A stretch of DNA of 64,000 nt from Neckera pumila (GCA_963969595.1 OZ018409.1:1924501-1988500), one strand, 5' to 3'; shown: positions 35,394 to 48,090, counted from the stretch's first letter. Numbers and translations are program-made. Notes: generated from the letters alone by a model not told the origin.

Positions 35394-35764
35394 TATTGCA
35401 ACACGAGGTGAATATATTCGATCAACGACGAAATGCATGTTTCCTTTTGAAGTCGGACCCGAATGCCACACAGTTCCTTGAGAAATCTGTGGAAACACGT
35501 TATCTGAATGTTTTTTCAGGAAGGTTGTTGTACAGTATATAGGATTAATAGCACAATCTGCTGTCGCTGCCCGGACTTTTGTTATATATGACTATCTATC
35601 ATTGTGAAATTTACGATGAAAGTAGTTGAAGGAACTCGGCTCAAGCTTCAGTTGATATATTCGACTGTTCCTTTTCTTCTTGAGTGAGTACTAGTCCCTT
35701 CATAATATACTTTTAGACTAGAATTATACATTTGGTATATATTAGATTGATTTGAAAATCAGGT

Positions 35765-35866
35765 GCTGAGACTCCTGACGAAAGATTCGAACTAACTCGT
35801 CTCTTTCAAATTTCTTTGAGCTACCCTCCGGGTAGGAGTCGAATTTCATTATACAGTGCAGTATGA
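35765..35866 (+). other. Possible coding exon downstream of the Cys-rich frame
   Basis: A frame of 33 codons follows an acceptor-like ATTTGAAAATCAG ending at 35762. It reads AETPDERFELTRLFQISLSY and onward, ending LYSAV before TGA. The matching part of copy A (about 11030-11110) aligns by eye at the nucleotide level, but its frame is broken by a stop. Coding status is unproven. Confidence 0.2.
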
Positions 35867-35890
35867 TTTGTTTTGATTCTGCTCGGCTGA

Positions 35891-37459
35891 TCTATAAATG
35901 AAGTAATACTTTGTGTTGATGTTCATTAAGCCTTCCGGGAATGCATATCTGACGACGTTCATGCCGTCTTTAATTATGCTTCCGACCCAAGTGACTAACT
36001 TTGTTTACTGAAGCAGTGCTAACTCTCCTGAGTTATGAACCTTTCAAATTGCTACATTTTGTGGAGGTATTCCCTCCCAGGAATATGTTGTCTTAACTTC
36101 TCGACCTTTGATGTGACGTACTCTTGGTAATTACTCGGTATATGTTCCCGTCTGTGGAATTCTTGTTGTGTATTCTTCAGGCCTTTGTTGAATAATTTCT
36201 TAGTGATTTATACTGAAGGAAAGTCAATTGACTATCAATCTTTCAATTGGTTTGCACATAACCAACGGAAGCTCACTTGTGGTCATGTGGAGCCTACCGT
36301 ATAAGAGCCAGTTATGTCAGTGTTGTAATTAAATTGGAGTTGGAGTCTCATATGATCACATAATTTAGCCTCAAACACGAATGGTGAAACGTCGAATATG
36401 TTACGCGTACGTCTTGCTCTTTGTGACTGAATATCGCGTGTTTCTTGTCCTACAGAACAAGTTGCTTGGTGATAGTGCAAGCTCGCAAGATTCATTGGGG
36501 AGACATCGAACGACCAGTTTCACCTGGCTCTAAATAAATTCCCTTGTCTCAAGTGCTATACCGTTAATACTGACCAGTGGTGGGAAAATTCCCTTGCATG
36601 TGAAGAATCTAGCTAGGAACAACACAAGAGTATTGTTGCCAATAAAATGAACTGCAAAATTCAGTTCAAAACTTCCGCTGGTATAGTATATAATATTGCG
36701 GAAAAGAATATTGATTCCACTACCTCGATTATGCTGTTTTATAATGTTCTGGCTGTGCCCAGAGTTGCTGAGGTGCCGTTGAATAGATTATGTTGGCAAG
36801 CACTGAATTGACAAGCATCTAGCTAGATTCACATATATACACGTGTCAGACTTCGGTATTCTGAGATCTATTTCCTCATACTAGAACACATTAATTGCTA
36901 TGCTCTGTCGGTACTAGTAAGTGTTCCAAGTTGAATGTCCGTTGGCGGGTATGGCTGCTTTTGCTCCGTGTGTAATTACAACATAAGAAGCAATCGATCA
37001 TTCAGTTTGTGGGTACGTCGTCATGCTGGGGATATGCATGGCTCGTCTGAGCTTGAAGAAGTTGCTGCGTTGAGAAATGGGTTGTCGGTGTCAAATCGGG
37101 GTCTGCCTCCCCTTCGACTTACTCCATAACTCACTATCAATTGCAAAAGTGGAGGAGTGATATCACACACACCCGTCGCGATGCTTGACGGCAATGTTCT
37201 TTCTGGTTTTCAGACCAATAGTTACGTGGCCGCTTTCTTTTCTTTCAACTGAAGAAGAATCCGAGTTTTCTGGCTCCTGCATTTTGGGGGGCTCAAATTC
37301 AAGGTGGCCAATTTTGAACTCATGCAATTTTTGTGTGCAATTTTTGTAAGTGCTGACTATGCATGACGGATGAAATGCACTTTCTGAAACATTGTGGCAG
37401 TGGTATGCAAGGGCACGATTAGGGTCAGGATGATACTCTCGCATTTTCAAATACATTTA
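35891..37459. other. Stretch downstream of copy B with unassigned short frames
   Basis: Contains an ATG frame of 54 codons at 36647-36811 (MNCKIQFKTSAGIVYN at the start, VPLNRLCWQALN at the end) and one of 64 codons at 36935-37129 with a Cys cluster (GCFCSVCNYN). Neither is recognised. Their composition looks more coding-like than the AT-rich surroundings, but I found no second copy to test them against. Confidence 0.3.
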
Positions 37460-38925
37460 TGGGTGATTGCATGAATGACCTTCCGTTTTTTTTCCACTTT
37501 GGCCGTTTTCAGCCATTTTTTTGGGAGTACTATAAAAATAGAAAAATAATTTTAAGAAAATATGAAAAATATGAGAAATATATAAACCTATAAGAAGAAG
37601 GTACCTTATGAAGGAAAAGCAAAAAAAATTCTCTAAATAGGAGAACTAGAAAAGTGCAGAATTGCAAGAAAATACATGTTTTGACATTTTAATTGTAAAA
37701 AATAGGAAAAGTAATTTAAAAAAAAACTGAAAAATAACATTTGAGAAGACTTCATGGTGAAGAGATTTCACCAAGAAAATGATCCTAAAACCATCTTCAA
37801 TGTTCAGAATTGCATGCGCAAGGGAGCCCTCTTTGCATGGACGTAGAGGATATAAAATAAAATATTTTTTAATGCCCCTTGGTAGAATCATGGCTTCCTA
37901 CTATGGAAATGGACCATAGAAATTTCAGCTCCAAATCGTTAAATTTGGGGACTCTTTACAGAGTAAAAATCCTTAAAACTCAAAACGTGACATATTAGTT
38001 TAAATGATTTTTAAATATAAAATGATTTTTGAATTCTTTTGAAAAATATGAGATCTAGTTAAACTCTTAAGAAGATTTGGGTGATTGCATGAAAGACTGG
38101 TACTGAAACATTGTCACAAACGCAGTGCTAAAGTTTCATTTTGCAATAACTTTAGAAGCATGACTCGTATAAACTTGAAATTTTTAGTGGAGAATCTTCT
38201 TATGAGTTTAATATTATTTCATATTTTTCAAAAAATTTCAAAAATCATTTTATATTTAAAAATCATTTAAGCTAATTTGTCACGTTTTGAGTTTTAGGGG
38301 TTTTACTATGTAAGGAGTCCCCAAATTTAATGATTTGGAGCTGAAATTTCTATGGTCTATTTCCATAGTAGGAAGCCATGATTCTACCAAGGGGCATTAA
38401 AAAATATTTTATTTTATATCCTCTACGTCCATGCAAAGAGGGCTCCCTTGCGCATGCAATTCTGAACATTGAAGATGGTTTTAGGATCATTTTTGGTGAA
38501 ATCTCTTTACCATGAAGTCTTCTCAAATGTTATTTTTCAGTTTTTTTTTAAATTACTTTTCCTATTTTTTACAAATTAAAATGTCAAAATATGTATTTTC
38601 TTGCAATTCTGTACTTTTCTAGTTCTCCTATTTAGAGAATTTTTTTTTGCTTTTCCTTCATAAGGTACCTTCTTCTTATAGGTTTATATATTTCTTATAT
38701 TTTTCATATTTTCTTAAAAATGTTTTTCTATTTTTATAGTACTCCCAAAAAAATGGCTGAAAATAGCCAAAGTGGAACAAAAACAAGAGGTCATTCATGC
38801 AACGACCTATTCTCCAACAAAAACTTCAAGTTCATGCGAGTCATGTTTCAAAAGTTATTGCAAAATGAAGCTTCAACACTGCATTTGTGACAATGTTTTA
38901 GTACTGGTCTTTCGTGCAATCACCC
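37460..38925. mobile_element. Family H element, outer copy, split by an inverted copy of itself
   Basis: TTA flanks both ends (37457-37459 and 38926-38928). The termini are TGGGTGATTGCATGAATGAC at the left, and GGGTGATTGCACGAAAGACC on the complement of the right. The outer copy is made of P (37460-38077) and Q' (38810-38925). The inverted second copy lies between them. Outer length without the insert and one 3-bp duplication is 731 bp, against 732 bp for the insert and 733 bp for the solitary copy at 29633. A frame on the minus strand (37646-37891) is fortuitous. Confidence 0.85.
38078..38809. mobile_element. Family H element, inner copy (opposite orientation, 732 bp)
   Basis: ATT flanks both ends (38075-38077 and 38810-38812). 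The left terminus reads TGGGTGATTGCATGAAAGAC; the right terminus on the complement reads AGGTCGTTGCATGAATGACC. The undisturbed target, GAGAATCTTCTTATGAG, can be read within this same copy at about 38190. It shows near-identity with the reverse complement of the outer copy over most of its length. Confidence 0.85.
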
Positions 38926-38928
38926 TTA

Positions 38929-40400
38929 TCCACTTTTTTTTTCCATAGGCTTGAAACTGCCTACTTTTTTGGAGGCAATTGGAAATGAAATTGCCTAAAA
39001 GAACTCTGCTTGATAGGGATGATGTGGGTATCTCCCCTCCTAGGTGAAATCCACATTGAAGAAAAAATTGGGCTTGAAGAAGACTGCGAGTTACTATTCC
39101 AAAAAATTAATAAAACAAATAAATATTTTAAAAAACAAATAAATTAATTAAATATGATTTATAGTAATTACTATCATTCTAACTTGGCTTTGATGTGGTT
39201 TTCTCCTAGCAATTTTAGTATTATTTAATTATTTTAAAATTTTAATTTAATTTTTTAATATTTTTATTAGAAATATAGTTTTTGGCACAAAGAGCAAAAC
39301 AACCTTTTAAAATCTTCAAATCAAATGGAATGGATTTTGCTCCAAAAATAAGGAGTGTTAGAGTCATTTTTTCCAAAAATTAGGTTTGTGCCTATATTCA
39401 AAGAAAGCCATCCCACGTATCCTTTCAAAACCTAATGTTCTTCAAAATCTAGATTTTCTATCAAGATTTTGAAAAAAACTAAGTTTTGAAAGGGCCTCTA
39501 GGAGACTAGGGAGTACACTCCCATTCTTTTTGAAATTTAGGTGCAATCAAATGAAGGGGTATTATAAATAGGTTGGTCCTAAAATTTAGAAATTAGTTTA
39601 AAATAAAATAGCATCTCTAGAATGAAAAAAAAATGTAAAAAGAATGAAGGGCCCCAAGAAATACTGAAATTTGGATTACTTTTTTTCTACAATAGCATTG
39701 CTAAAAAGAAATCTAAAATATTTGCAAATTAATAAATGTATTATACATGTTTGAGAAGGATCCAAAGCCTAATTTATGACCAATTTTTTGAAAAAATTTA
39801 GGCAGGTTACAGTTGGGACCAGTTTGTACTTGGCCTAGCACCTGCCTAATTCTAGACTTACCCGTTGAGTATAAGGTCTGACGACTAAGGACCTTCCCTT
39901 TCAGGGTTTGGTTTTGAGGTGTGCATTTTTTCTAGTTGTGTGTCTACCTTGTGATAGTTGCAGTTTAGGGTTTTCGCTAAGATCTTCAACCATGTTGTAG
40001 GGTTCATGAACTGTGTGGCCATTGCAAACGGTTTGTTCTGAGGTGCTTCACTATTGTATTATTTGAGGGAGAAAGCTACTGTAGAAGGCAGGGTTTATAG
40101 TTTTTTCCTTCACTATGGAGTCTACTTTATGCACATTCTGGTTTAGGGTTTAGTTAAACTATAAGAGAGAGATTGTGTAGGTTGTGGTCTTGGCTTTTGG
40201 GATTTAGGTGATTTCTGTATTTAGGGTACGAGTTCAGAAGTGGCAATAGGGTTTAGGGTATTTGAGAATGCACAAAGGTGTTTGGTTTTGGGATTTAGGA
40301 CTTGTGCAGGTTCATTAGGGTTTAGAGTGGTTTACAGATTCTATTAGAGTTCAAGTGCAGTCGGGATTTCCATTCTACAACAAGGAGGGTTTGAGGCAAT
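38929..40400. other. AT-rich stretch before the transposase-like gene; no gene
   Basis: Mostly AT-rich without coding features to about 39820. Then comes a G/T-rich stretch with repeated TAGGGTTT words (39905-40325) that could be leader or promoter of the gene starting at 40401. No TATA box was singled out. Confidence 0.4.
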
Positions 40401-43400
40401 ATGGCTCTTTCAATTTCCAATCGAATCACATTGTGGACTTTGGAAGAAGAAGGCGCAGACCCAAAGTACTTCGGCAAAGTCAACATTGGAGGTGCTTCGA
40501 CATTGGAGTCTCTTTGGATCATGTTGGAAGCCAATGAGATTCTGGAGTGGCCTTTTGATTTTTGGGATGTTGAAGATAAGCGATGCATCAGGAAGAAGTT
40601 GGAGCACGTGAATGGCATCTGTCTAGAGGTTCATGCCATTTGTCTTGGAGAAGGGGACAACAATTCAAACAAGCGACGCCAACTTCTGGATGGGTCCTTC
40701 TTGCCACATAGTGAGGATGTCGGCACTGTTGTGCAGGACGTTGTTGACATTGAAGTCGAACCTGCAGATCCAGCAGTTCTGGTCGTCGGCTCGTCTAGGG
40801 TGAGCAGCAGTGGAGATTTAAACGAGGTCGACGAGATCCCTTTTAGATCAATTCTCTTGCCCAACGACGTGATGGATTGATAGTTGGAGTGGGCAAAAAT
40901 ATTGAGAGCCAAGTTGCAGAGAATCTCCATGTCTGACCATGAATGGTGGTTGAAGACCTTCGACCTCAATGGGAATGGAGTTGTGAAGCTGTGGTGCGGG
41001 GAGTGCAGAAAAGACTGTGGAGGTGGTAGTGGCGATCACACAAAGGCCCACATTGACAACTTGTTTAACAATTTCCGGAGATCACACATTGTTAGTGCAA
41101 CCCACGTCAGGAACTTCTGTGCAGCAAAGAATGTAGACTTCGACAACCATCCGCAGTCACAATCTAGAAATGGAAGGCCGATTACCCTCACTCCTAAGGA
41201 TCACAAACGCATGATTGAAGAGGGTGTTGAAATTGTTCAACCAGTGAATGCTACTCTTCCAGATGGACATAAAGAATTCACAGTGCTTGGAAATTTAGAA
41301 TTGCAAGACACCCAATGTTACTGGTTTAAAGTGAGGTGCCAATATTGTAGGGATGTCATGGTCCTCTGCCCGTTGAAGAAGAACCTAGAAGGAAACTTGA
41401 AAAATCATATCAGTGGTTCGAAGCACATCAAGGCTGTTGAGGATGCAGACAAGCTTCAGAGGGATCCGGCAAGAACAGCGCGACCAGGGCAACCAAGTAG
41501 GTCTAGTACAACAAGTTGTCACTCCAATCAAGGTGACCTTCATACATGGCTAAGGCGGGGTACATCAAATCACATTGAAGGTATTTCTCAAACATTCAAT
41601 CAAAACCTTGTTGATGGTTTCATGTGCTACGGATTTAGGGGTCCATCTATTGAGTATGGTGGCAATTTGTATGATGTTTTAGCATTACTTAACGACCCTC
41701 ATTCCAGTGTTGCATGGTACCTGGAACCACATCTAGCGGCCACAATTCAGGTTAGAAATGATCTTGTGTAAGTCCGTGGTACATTTCGGAGTAGAAAGTG
41801 CACTAGCATGTCCATGTCCAAAAAGCCCTTCCGAAATTTGACTTGCCCGGAGTGTGCACAGATACCACAAGAGAATGACTTTAGAATGAGAATCCGGAAA
41901 GGGGACCAGGCACTAGTCAAAAGGGGTCATAGGAGCATCGCTGGAGGAATTCATTTAGGATATCTGTCTATATATGAAGTGTCTAAACATACAAGAGAAC
42001 TGTCAAGGAAGTACCGGCTAGAGAAATTACAACATTTGCATGCCAGAACGAGGATTGTGCAACTAAAGGTGAAAAGACCAACGATGCAGGAGAATGCCAA
42101 GGCTGCTTCATCGAATAATAATTTAATGAAATTCTGTAACAATATCATTAGTGCCCATAGGATTGGAGCATTTGGAGGCAAAGTTGGACTTTGGGACTTC
42201 ATGAAGGACATGGCAGCCAACCTAAATAGGGATGATCGTGGGAATCGTTATAATGAAAATACAAAATGCTTTTTACAAGCTATGAGGATATATAGGGGTC
42301 AACATTTGTGTGATTTGTTTGCCTTGAATTTTGCAGGACCTAGTTACGACACTATTCGTAGGGAATGTAGGAAAGGGGTCCAGTTTATAGGGAAAACATG
42401 CTGAAATTCTCAAATCTGTTGCTAGTATTTATATGGATGCTAAAGCTATGGATGGGATCATTGGTCCAGTGCCAGTTATCCTTGCTGAGGATGAGACAAA
42501 AGTGAGGGGTTGTGTTTCTTGGGAGGCTAGGTGGAATACTACCGTGGGGTTTTGTGGCCCGAAAGCTGATCACGTTTGTTTACCGTTGTATAAGCCAAGT
42601 GTGGGAGTTGGTGAGTTGGACACAATAAGCTTGTAGAGTCTTTTAGATTGGACAAGGTGGGTGGCTTTGCAAGAGTGATTGTTGTCAATCCATTGCATGA
42701 GAAATTGCCACAATTAGTATTGGTTGCAATTTGTACTTGTGGTTGTTTTTATTCGAACTGGGTTAGACAACAATGGGATCGGATTGATGAGTTGTGGAAG
42801 ACTCATTGCTATTCAGCTGTGGGTCCTATCATAGGACTTGCTAGTGATGGGGACTTGCGTAGGAGGCAATTAATGCTGCAAGATTTTAGAGGTAAAGAGG
42901 GTCCGCGGTTATGTGTTGATTGGGACGGCTGGGTATTCACTTCATCTTTGAATACACAAGGTGAAGCAACTGGTTGCATGACCAAGACTATATACACAAT
43001 GGTAAGAAATTACTGAACCCTATTGACAGCAAAGTCCGTACTTTGAGATTAGGTGGAGATCTAGCCCTTCACCAACATATATGTCAAGTGTTTAACCGCT
43101 TCACGTTTGATGAGCATGGGTTACTTCAGCAGGATTATGATAGAAAGGATTGTCAAAATTGGGCAAGTGCACAAAGATTGTGTTTACAAAAGGTGAGAGA
43201 TTGCCTACGGTCCCTGCGTTTGTCTCCTGATGTGCCCCAAGAACGCACTCTAGGAACTGAGATGTACCTAGAGGTATGTGCTGATTACATCGACATGTTT
43301 CTTTCTCCAAGGCATGACCTGCGTGCCCAGATCGTGAAAGCTGCCAAGGTGTCTTTCTTCTTCAAAATTTAGAAACTATGGATGAGGCACGGGAATCATG

Positions 43401-44882
43401 GAGTAATGGGAAATACTGAACCTGTACACCCTAAACTGAATTTTATTAGCCAACAGTGTCATGTCATTTCCTAGATATACAATTGTCATGTCATTTCCTG
43501 GTTTTGCTTGTTTCCCATTTTCGGGACAAATATCCTCATTTGACTGTACCTTTCCATCTAACCGGTAGTGACTCTTGCGAGATTTTTTTTCCAAGGTTGG
43601 CGGAATGGTAGGAATGGAGAGATCATATGATTTTCATGAATTGGTAGGATGTGCCAACACTGTCAACCATTTGTCCCAGATTGAGTATGCAGGGAACATC
43701 ATTAAGTTTGGCAAGGCTCACAACAAGATGAACAACATCTGGGGAAAGTTACATGAACTGCAAGATGATGAAGTAGAACCTGATCTTGGAGACTACATCG
43801 GTGTATCAACCAATGAGCACGTGATTTCAACTTTGAAGGAGGCCCTAAAGGATGCACAATGAATGCTTAACAGTTTGAACATGGCTCCAAATTTGCAAGC
43901 TCCTACAAAGTAGAAGCTCTGATTTGAGAAACTTTGGATTGTTGAGCAAGCGGAGAAACTATCGTGGACATTTGCATCCTCTGCCAAACCGGTGCATGGT
44001 GAGGATGGCAACATAGAAGTACTATGAGAAGATCTTTGTGAAAGAGAACAAGACCTCCAGTGTCAGGCCGAGGCTCAAGAGCTTGAATTAGAGCAATCTA
44101 AAGAAGATATATTAGATGACGGCGTTCCAACGATGACGGTTGTAGAGAGTGAAACATGCAATGTCATCTCCAAGATGTTGAGCTACCATGAAGAGCATGT
44201 GCAAGCAATACCTGTACCAGCCAGAGTAGAAGCCTTTGTGGAGTTCGATGGGCACAAAATTTTCAAGTCAACTCTTGTTGGGCAGCTCAATGGTAATCCC
44301 TTCTTGTCAAAAGACCGATTGACTTGAGTGAAAAATTCTTTGTACTTCAACAATAGTGATGCATATTGGAGTGCTGCTCAAAGTGAAAATACCTGTTTTG
44401 TTGGGATTGATTTGGATGTTGGTGTATTTTTTGTCTAGCATTCTACGATCACATGACCATCCATTGTCATTGCAGCCAAGAGAAGGGGAAAATGTCGCGC
44501 ATCAAAGTCAGGTATTGCCACTTCTACTTTGTAGGGTGTGGATGAAGGTATGCGGTGGGTGGGGCGTATTTAGAAAATGCAAAGGCGTGCCAGTGGTCGC
44601 TCATGGGGATCTTTGAAGCAGCCTGTGGATTTGGCCAGCCGTGCTGTGGGTACAAGCAAAAGTACTAATACAAGTTCTAATATTGAAGTTATGTTGCACT
44701 ATTACACACGTGCATCGGGGCAGTACAAATTCAGGTATGATTTGACTGACTCAAAGTGGATTGGCCTTGAATCCATTATCACCAATGTTACTCTCACATA
44801 TAACTCCGAAAATCATATGTATAGCTTAGATAGTCTTGATGCAACGAACTTGAACGATTATGTATCTAACACTATAGTGTAG
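40401..44882 (+). pseudogene. Large zinc-finger, transposase-like gene of unnamed family, decayed
   Basis: Pieces of one long protein can be followed for 4.5 kb through stops and frame changes. Frame 3 runs from ATG 40401 to about 42395 with stops at 40878-40883 (TGA TAG) and 41769 (TAA); then a frame change in an A-run at about 42396, another near 42617, and another near 42974. In order: an N-terminal WPFDFWD region; a Cys cluster (WCGECRKDC); a C2H2 finger with spacing C-x2-C-x19-H-x5-H (CQYC to HISGSKH); LTCPECAQ; then a body with acidic segments VILAEDETKV, GLASDGDLRRRQL, HDQDYIHNGKKLLNP and QNWASAQRLC; and a C-terminal KFRYDLTDSKWIGLESII segment. The layout (several fingers, then spaced acidic motifs) suggests a DNA transposase, but I cannot place it in a named superfamily. 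No terminal repeats were found. Confidence 0.6.
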
Positions 44883-46869
44883 TAGTTCCTGTGAACTTCG
44901 TAGAATTGTGCTCATTCTAGTGGGTAGGCTGGTGATACATTGTGCAAATTAGTTGCAATCCACAAGGCATTCTCATTTTTCCGTAGACCCTTGTAATTTC
45001 AGTAGTTGTGCAGGCTATTGCTTTGAATTTTTTCGACCAACAAAAGTAGTATGTAGTGCACTCCCTGGGTTTAGAAGGCTCTCCTTGAATATGAATAAAA
45101 ATCAAGTTTTCTTCCAAATCAATCTGACGCCCACTAATGACTTGGTTGAAAACTGTTGATTTTTATGTAGAAGTAATAGTAGGCTTTGTCCCCTAAAGTT
45201 TTTCCCTCAGTCTTCAATGGTAGCAATTGGATAGGAACTTTTGAATATTAGAAAAAAGATCATTTGAGAAATAGTTGTACTTGCATTTATTATAAGTGGT
45301 GCTCTTTAAATTGATTTTTCAGACTTAAAATTCAGATAAGTATTTAAGTATTTTAGGTCATTAAGACATTAACACCTTAAATGTTGAGATAATTTTTGAA
45401 ATTTATATTATTTTGCTTACATGTATCTTTATACAAATGTATTACTTTCTTTATTTTCATTAACTTGGTAACAAAGAAAAATTATTTTTTTGAGCACTTG
45501 AGCATTCACTTGAACTAAAATGTTATCTTTGCTAGCAATTATATTAAAGTTGTAATCACAAAATGTTAAAATGTTGAAAATCACAAATGGTTGTCATTTC
45601 TATCTCATCAATTTGAAAGCTCAAAATTTCCTACTCTGGTATACATAGCTCAAGCTTTATGTAGGACCAAGATTGATCTAGAAAGTTAGTTGTAGCAAAT
45701 AATTAATTCAATTCAATTAATTAGTTGTCGTGGTATGCAACTATAGTTTTAGGTTGGGCACAACAAATGATATATATGTCTTGGTGTTTTGGTTGAGTTG
45801 CTTCTCATCTTTGTACTTTGGATATAGTTGTGTGGTACAAGCACCATTTATTGATTTTTTTTGCTACTCTATCTTGGTACACAGTTCAAATGATGATTTT
45901 TTTGGTGAAATTGTTAGCAACCTATTCAAGTGACAATATAATCAACCCATATAATACAATATTCTAGTAATTTCTTGGTACTCATACAATATTCTATGAA
46001 TTTTCAAAGTTGAAAGTATTATGTTACCTATTTATGTCCCCTAGACTCCCTTTAAAGAGGCACTCCTTGAAGTACAAAATGCTCAACTCCCATTGGTTGC
46101 CTTCAAAAACTCTTCAACTCCCACTAGTTGCTTTAGCAATTTTGGGTGAAGGTGGGTGGCCATTCACGGCCAAAATGATATCAAAATTAGAAAAGAGTTC
46201 ATTTTGGAGCCCCCTACCTTATTTGTACATTAACTAGTATCCTTTCTATATAATGCAATGGGATTCCTAATTCCCTCATTTGTTTTGAAAAAATAAAAAT
46301 AAAAAATGATTAAAAGTGTTGACTTTTAAACCTATGCACAAATTAGACTAATTAACAAATTACCATATGCCTATTACTTGAAGATTCCAAAAGACAGTCA
46401 TTACATTAGTTTGTCCTATTAGTGAGGGGGAAAGACTAGCGTCACCTAGAAAATTAGTGTCACCACAAAATTATATGATTGAAGAAATTAATACAAAATA
46501 TTAATATTTCAACTTGCATTACTTTAAAATAGTGCAATTTTGATAAAGTAGTGTCACACACAGTATTAGGAGAATTTGTTGTAGTCAACATAGTTATAGC
46601 TAAGGATTTAGTACTTCGCATCTCGTGCTTATTCTTTAGTATAAATATCATAAATTAGTGTCTTAGGGACTTTCACATAAGATGTATCAGTATACCTTGA
46701 CTTTCCATAAGTAATAAAGTAAGAATACACATTATGAACCTTCTTCCCAATTTTGTTCCAATTTACATCCGGTCTACATTTTAAAGACTTTTAGGGCCTA
46801 ATACATAGGAATGATGTAGATAGAGATGTATTGTAAAGAGGCCCCAAAATGGATGCGCATACCTTGGCC
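44883..46869. other. AT-rich stretch without gene
   Basis: No recognisable coding sequence or defined repeat. Short frames at 45730-45933 and 46010-46237 lack motifs. Confidence 0.5.
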
Positions 46870-48090
46870 ATGAGATATGTGGAGAGACAAGGCACCAAGA
46901 GGGTTTTGAAGAAGAAATATACAAACGTTTTTTTGGTCATCAAGGGAAAGCGTGCAAAATACAAAAAAGATTCTACGGGCTAAAACAATCTGCTAGGGGA
47001 TGGAATGAAACCTTCTTAGATTTCTTAAAACTGTATGACCTAATCCAAAGTCAAACAATTCCCTATCTGTTCTTTTCAACATCAATGTCCAAGCTCACTC
47101 ATATCCTATGGGTGGACGACGGACTTGCTATGTGCAAAAATAAACAATTGCTAGACAAAGTGACCTCATACCTAATGTCAACTTTCAAAGTCACTATTGA
47201 CAATGCCAATGTCTACGTGGGAATACATAATAGCTATGATAGATTTTTTAAAATGCTCTATATTGACCAGCAAAGGTATGCAAAGACTATTTTAAGAAAA
47301 TATGGATTCCAAGATGTTTCCCCAGATTTGACCCCAAGTGATCCAAATATACATCTCAGCTATCCTAGAAAGGGCAATGGTGACAGCAATCTACTTTTTC
47401 CATTTCAAAAAATTGTGAGATCCTTGTTGTATTTAACAATGCATACTAGATTTGACATTGCGTAAGCTGTGTCAACTGTTGCACAATATAGAAGTAACTA
47501 TTGATAGATCCATTGTATCTTTGTACAAAGACTTCTATAGTATTTGAGAGGAACTATCGATTTGGCTTATGTTCCTCTGATAACAAGCCAAATCAAACCT
47601 TTGTAGCCTACACTGATGTTGACTATGTAGGTGACTTGAATGATCGTAAAAGTTGGAGTAGAAGTTTATTGATTATCAGTAATGGACCAGCTGTTTGGCT
47701 AAGTTGAAAGCAACTCTGCACTTTAGGATCTACAATTAAATCTAAGTATGTAACCGCATCTCTCACAAGCAAAGAGCTTGTGTAGACAATGAGACTCTTG
47801 GTGGACTTTGGATATGAGCAAATGAAGCCAACTTCATTACTATCCAATAATCAATCGGCAATTCACCTTGTGCTCAATCCAGAGTTCCACAAATGAATGA
47901 AACACCTTGACATCATGTTTCATATTATTTGGGAGTTTTAGATTAAGGACAATATTACATTACTTTACATTCCTACTCGATTGTAGCTCGCAGACATCTT
48001 TACAAAGCCCCTGAACCTTGAGATTTTTCACAATTCAAAGAGGCACTCAACATTTGCAAGAAAGTACATCATCATGTGGGAGAATTTGTA
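46870..48090 (+). mobile_element. Ty1/Copia fragment: reverse transcriptase and RNase H (plus strand)
   Basis: Recognisable segments in several frames, in order: GFEEEIYKRFFGHQGKACK, then YGLKQSARGWNETF, then the catalytic stretch ILWVDDGLAMC (YVDD changed to WVDD), DQQRYAKTILRKYGF, and a tether region with SDPNIHLSYP and RSLLYLTMHTRFDIA. RNase H remnants follow: AYTDVDYVGDLNDRKSWS, then NNQSAIHLVLNPEFHK, HLDIMFHIIWEF and LADIFTKPL. Frame changes and stops occur throughout (for example after VWLS at about 47707). No gag, protease or integrase and no LTRs were found. Confidence 0.88.

Larger units (their letters stand above)
34470..35890 (+). repeat. Duplicated locus, copy B, blocks 2 and 3 (contiguous)
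   Basis: Matches copy A at 5640-6240 and then at 10880-11210. Here the two parts are only about 140 bp apart, which shows the uninterrupted layout. A TATA-like ATATATATATTCATCC lies at about 34924, 260 bp before the small Cys-rich frame; copy A has ACATATAATC at a comparable place. Confidence 0.6.

Noticed and set aside
35187..35411. TGA read as selenocysteine in the second Cys module
   Set aside because: Land plants lack the selenocysteine insertion machinery. A truncating stop is far more likely.
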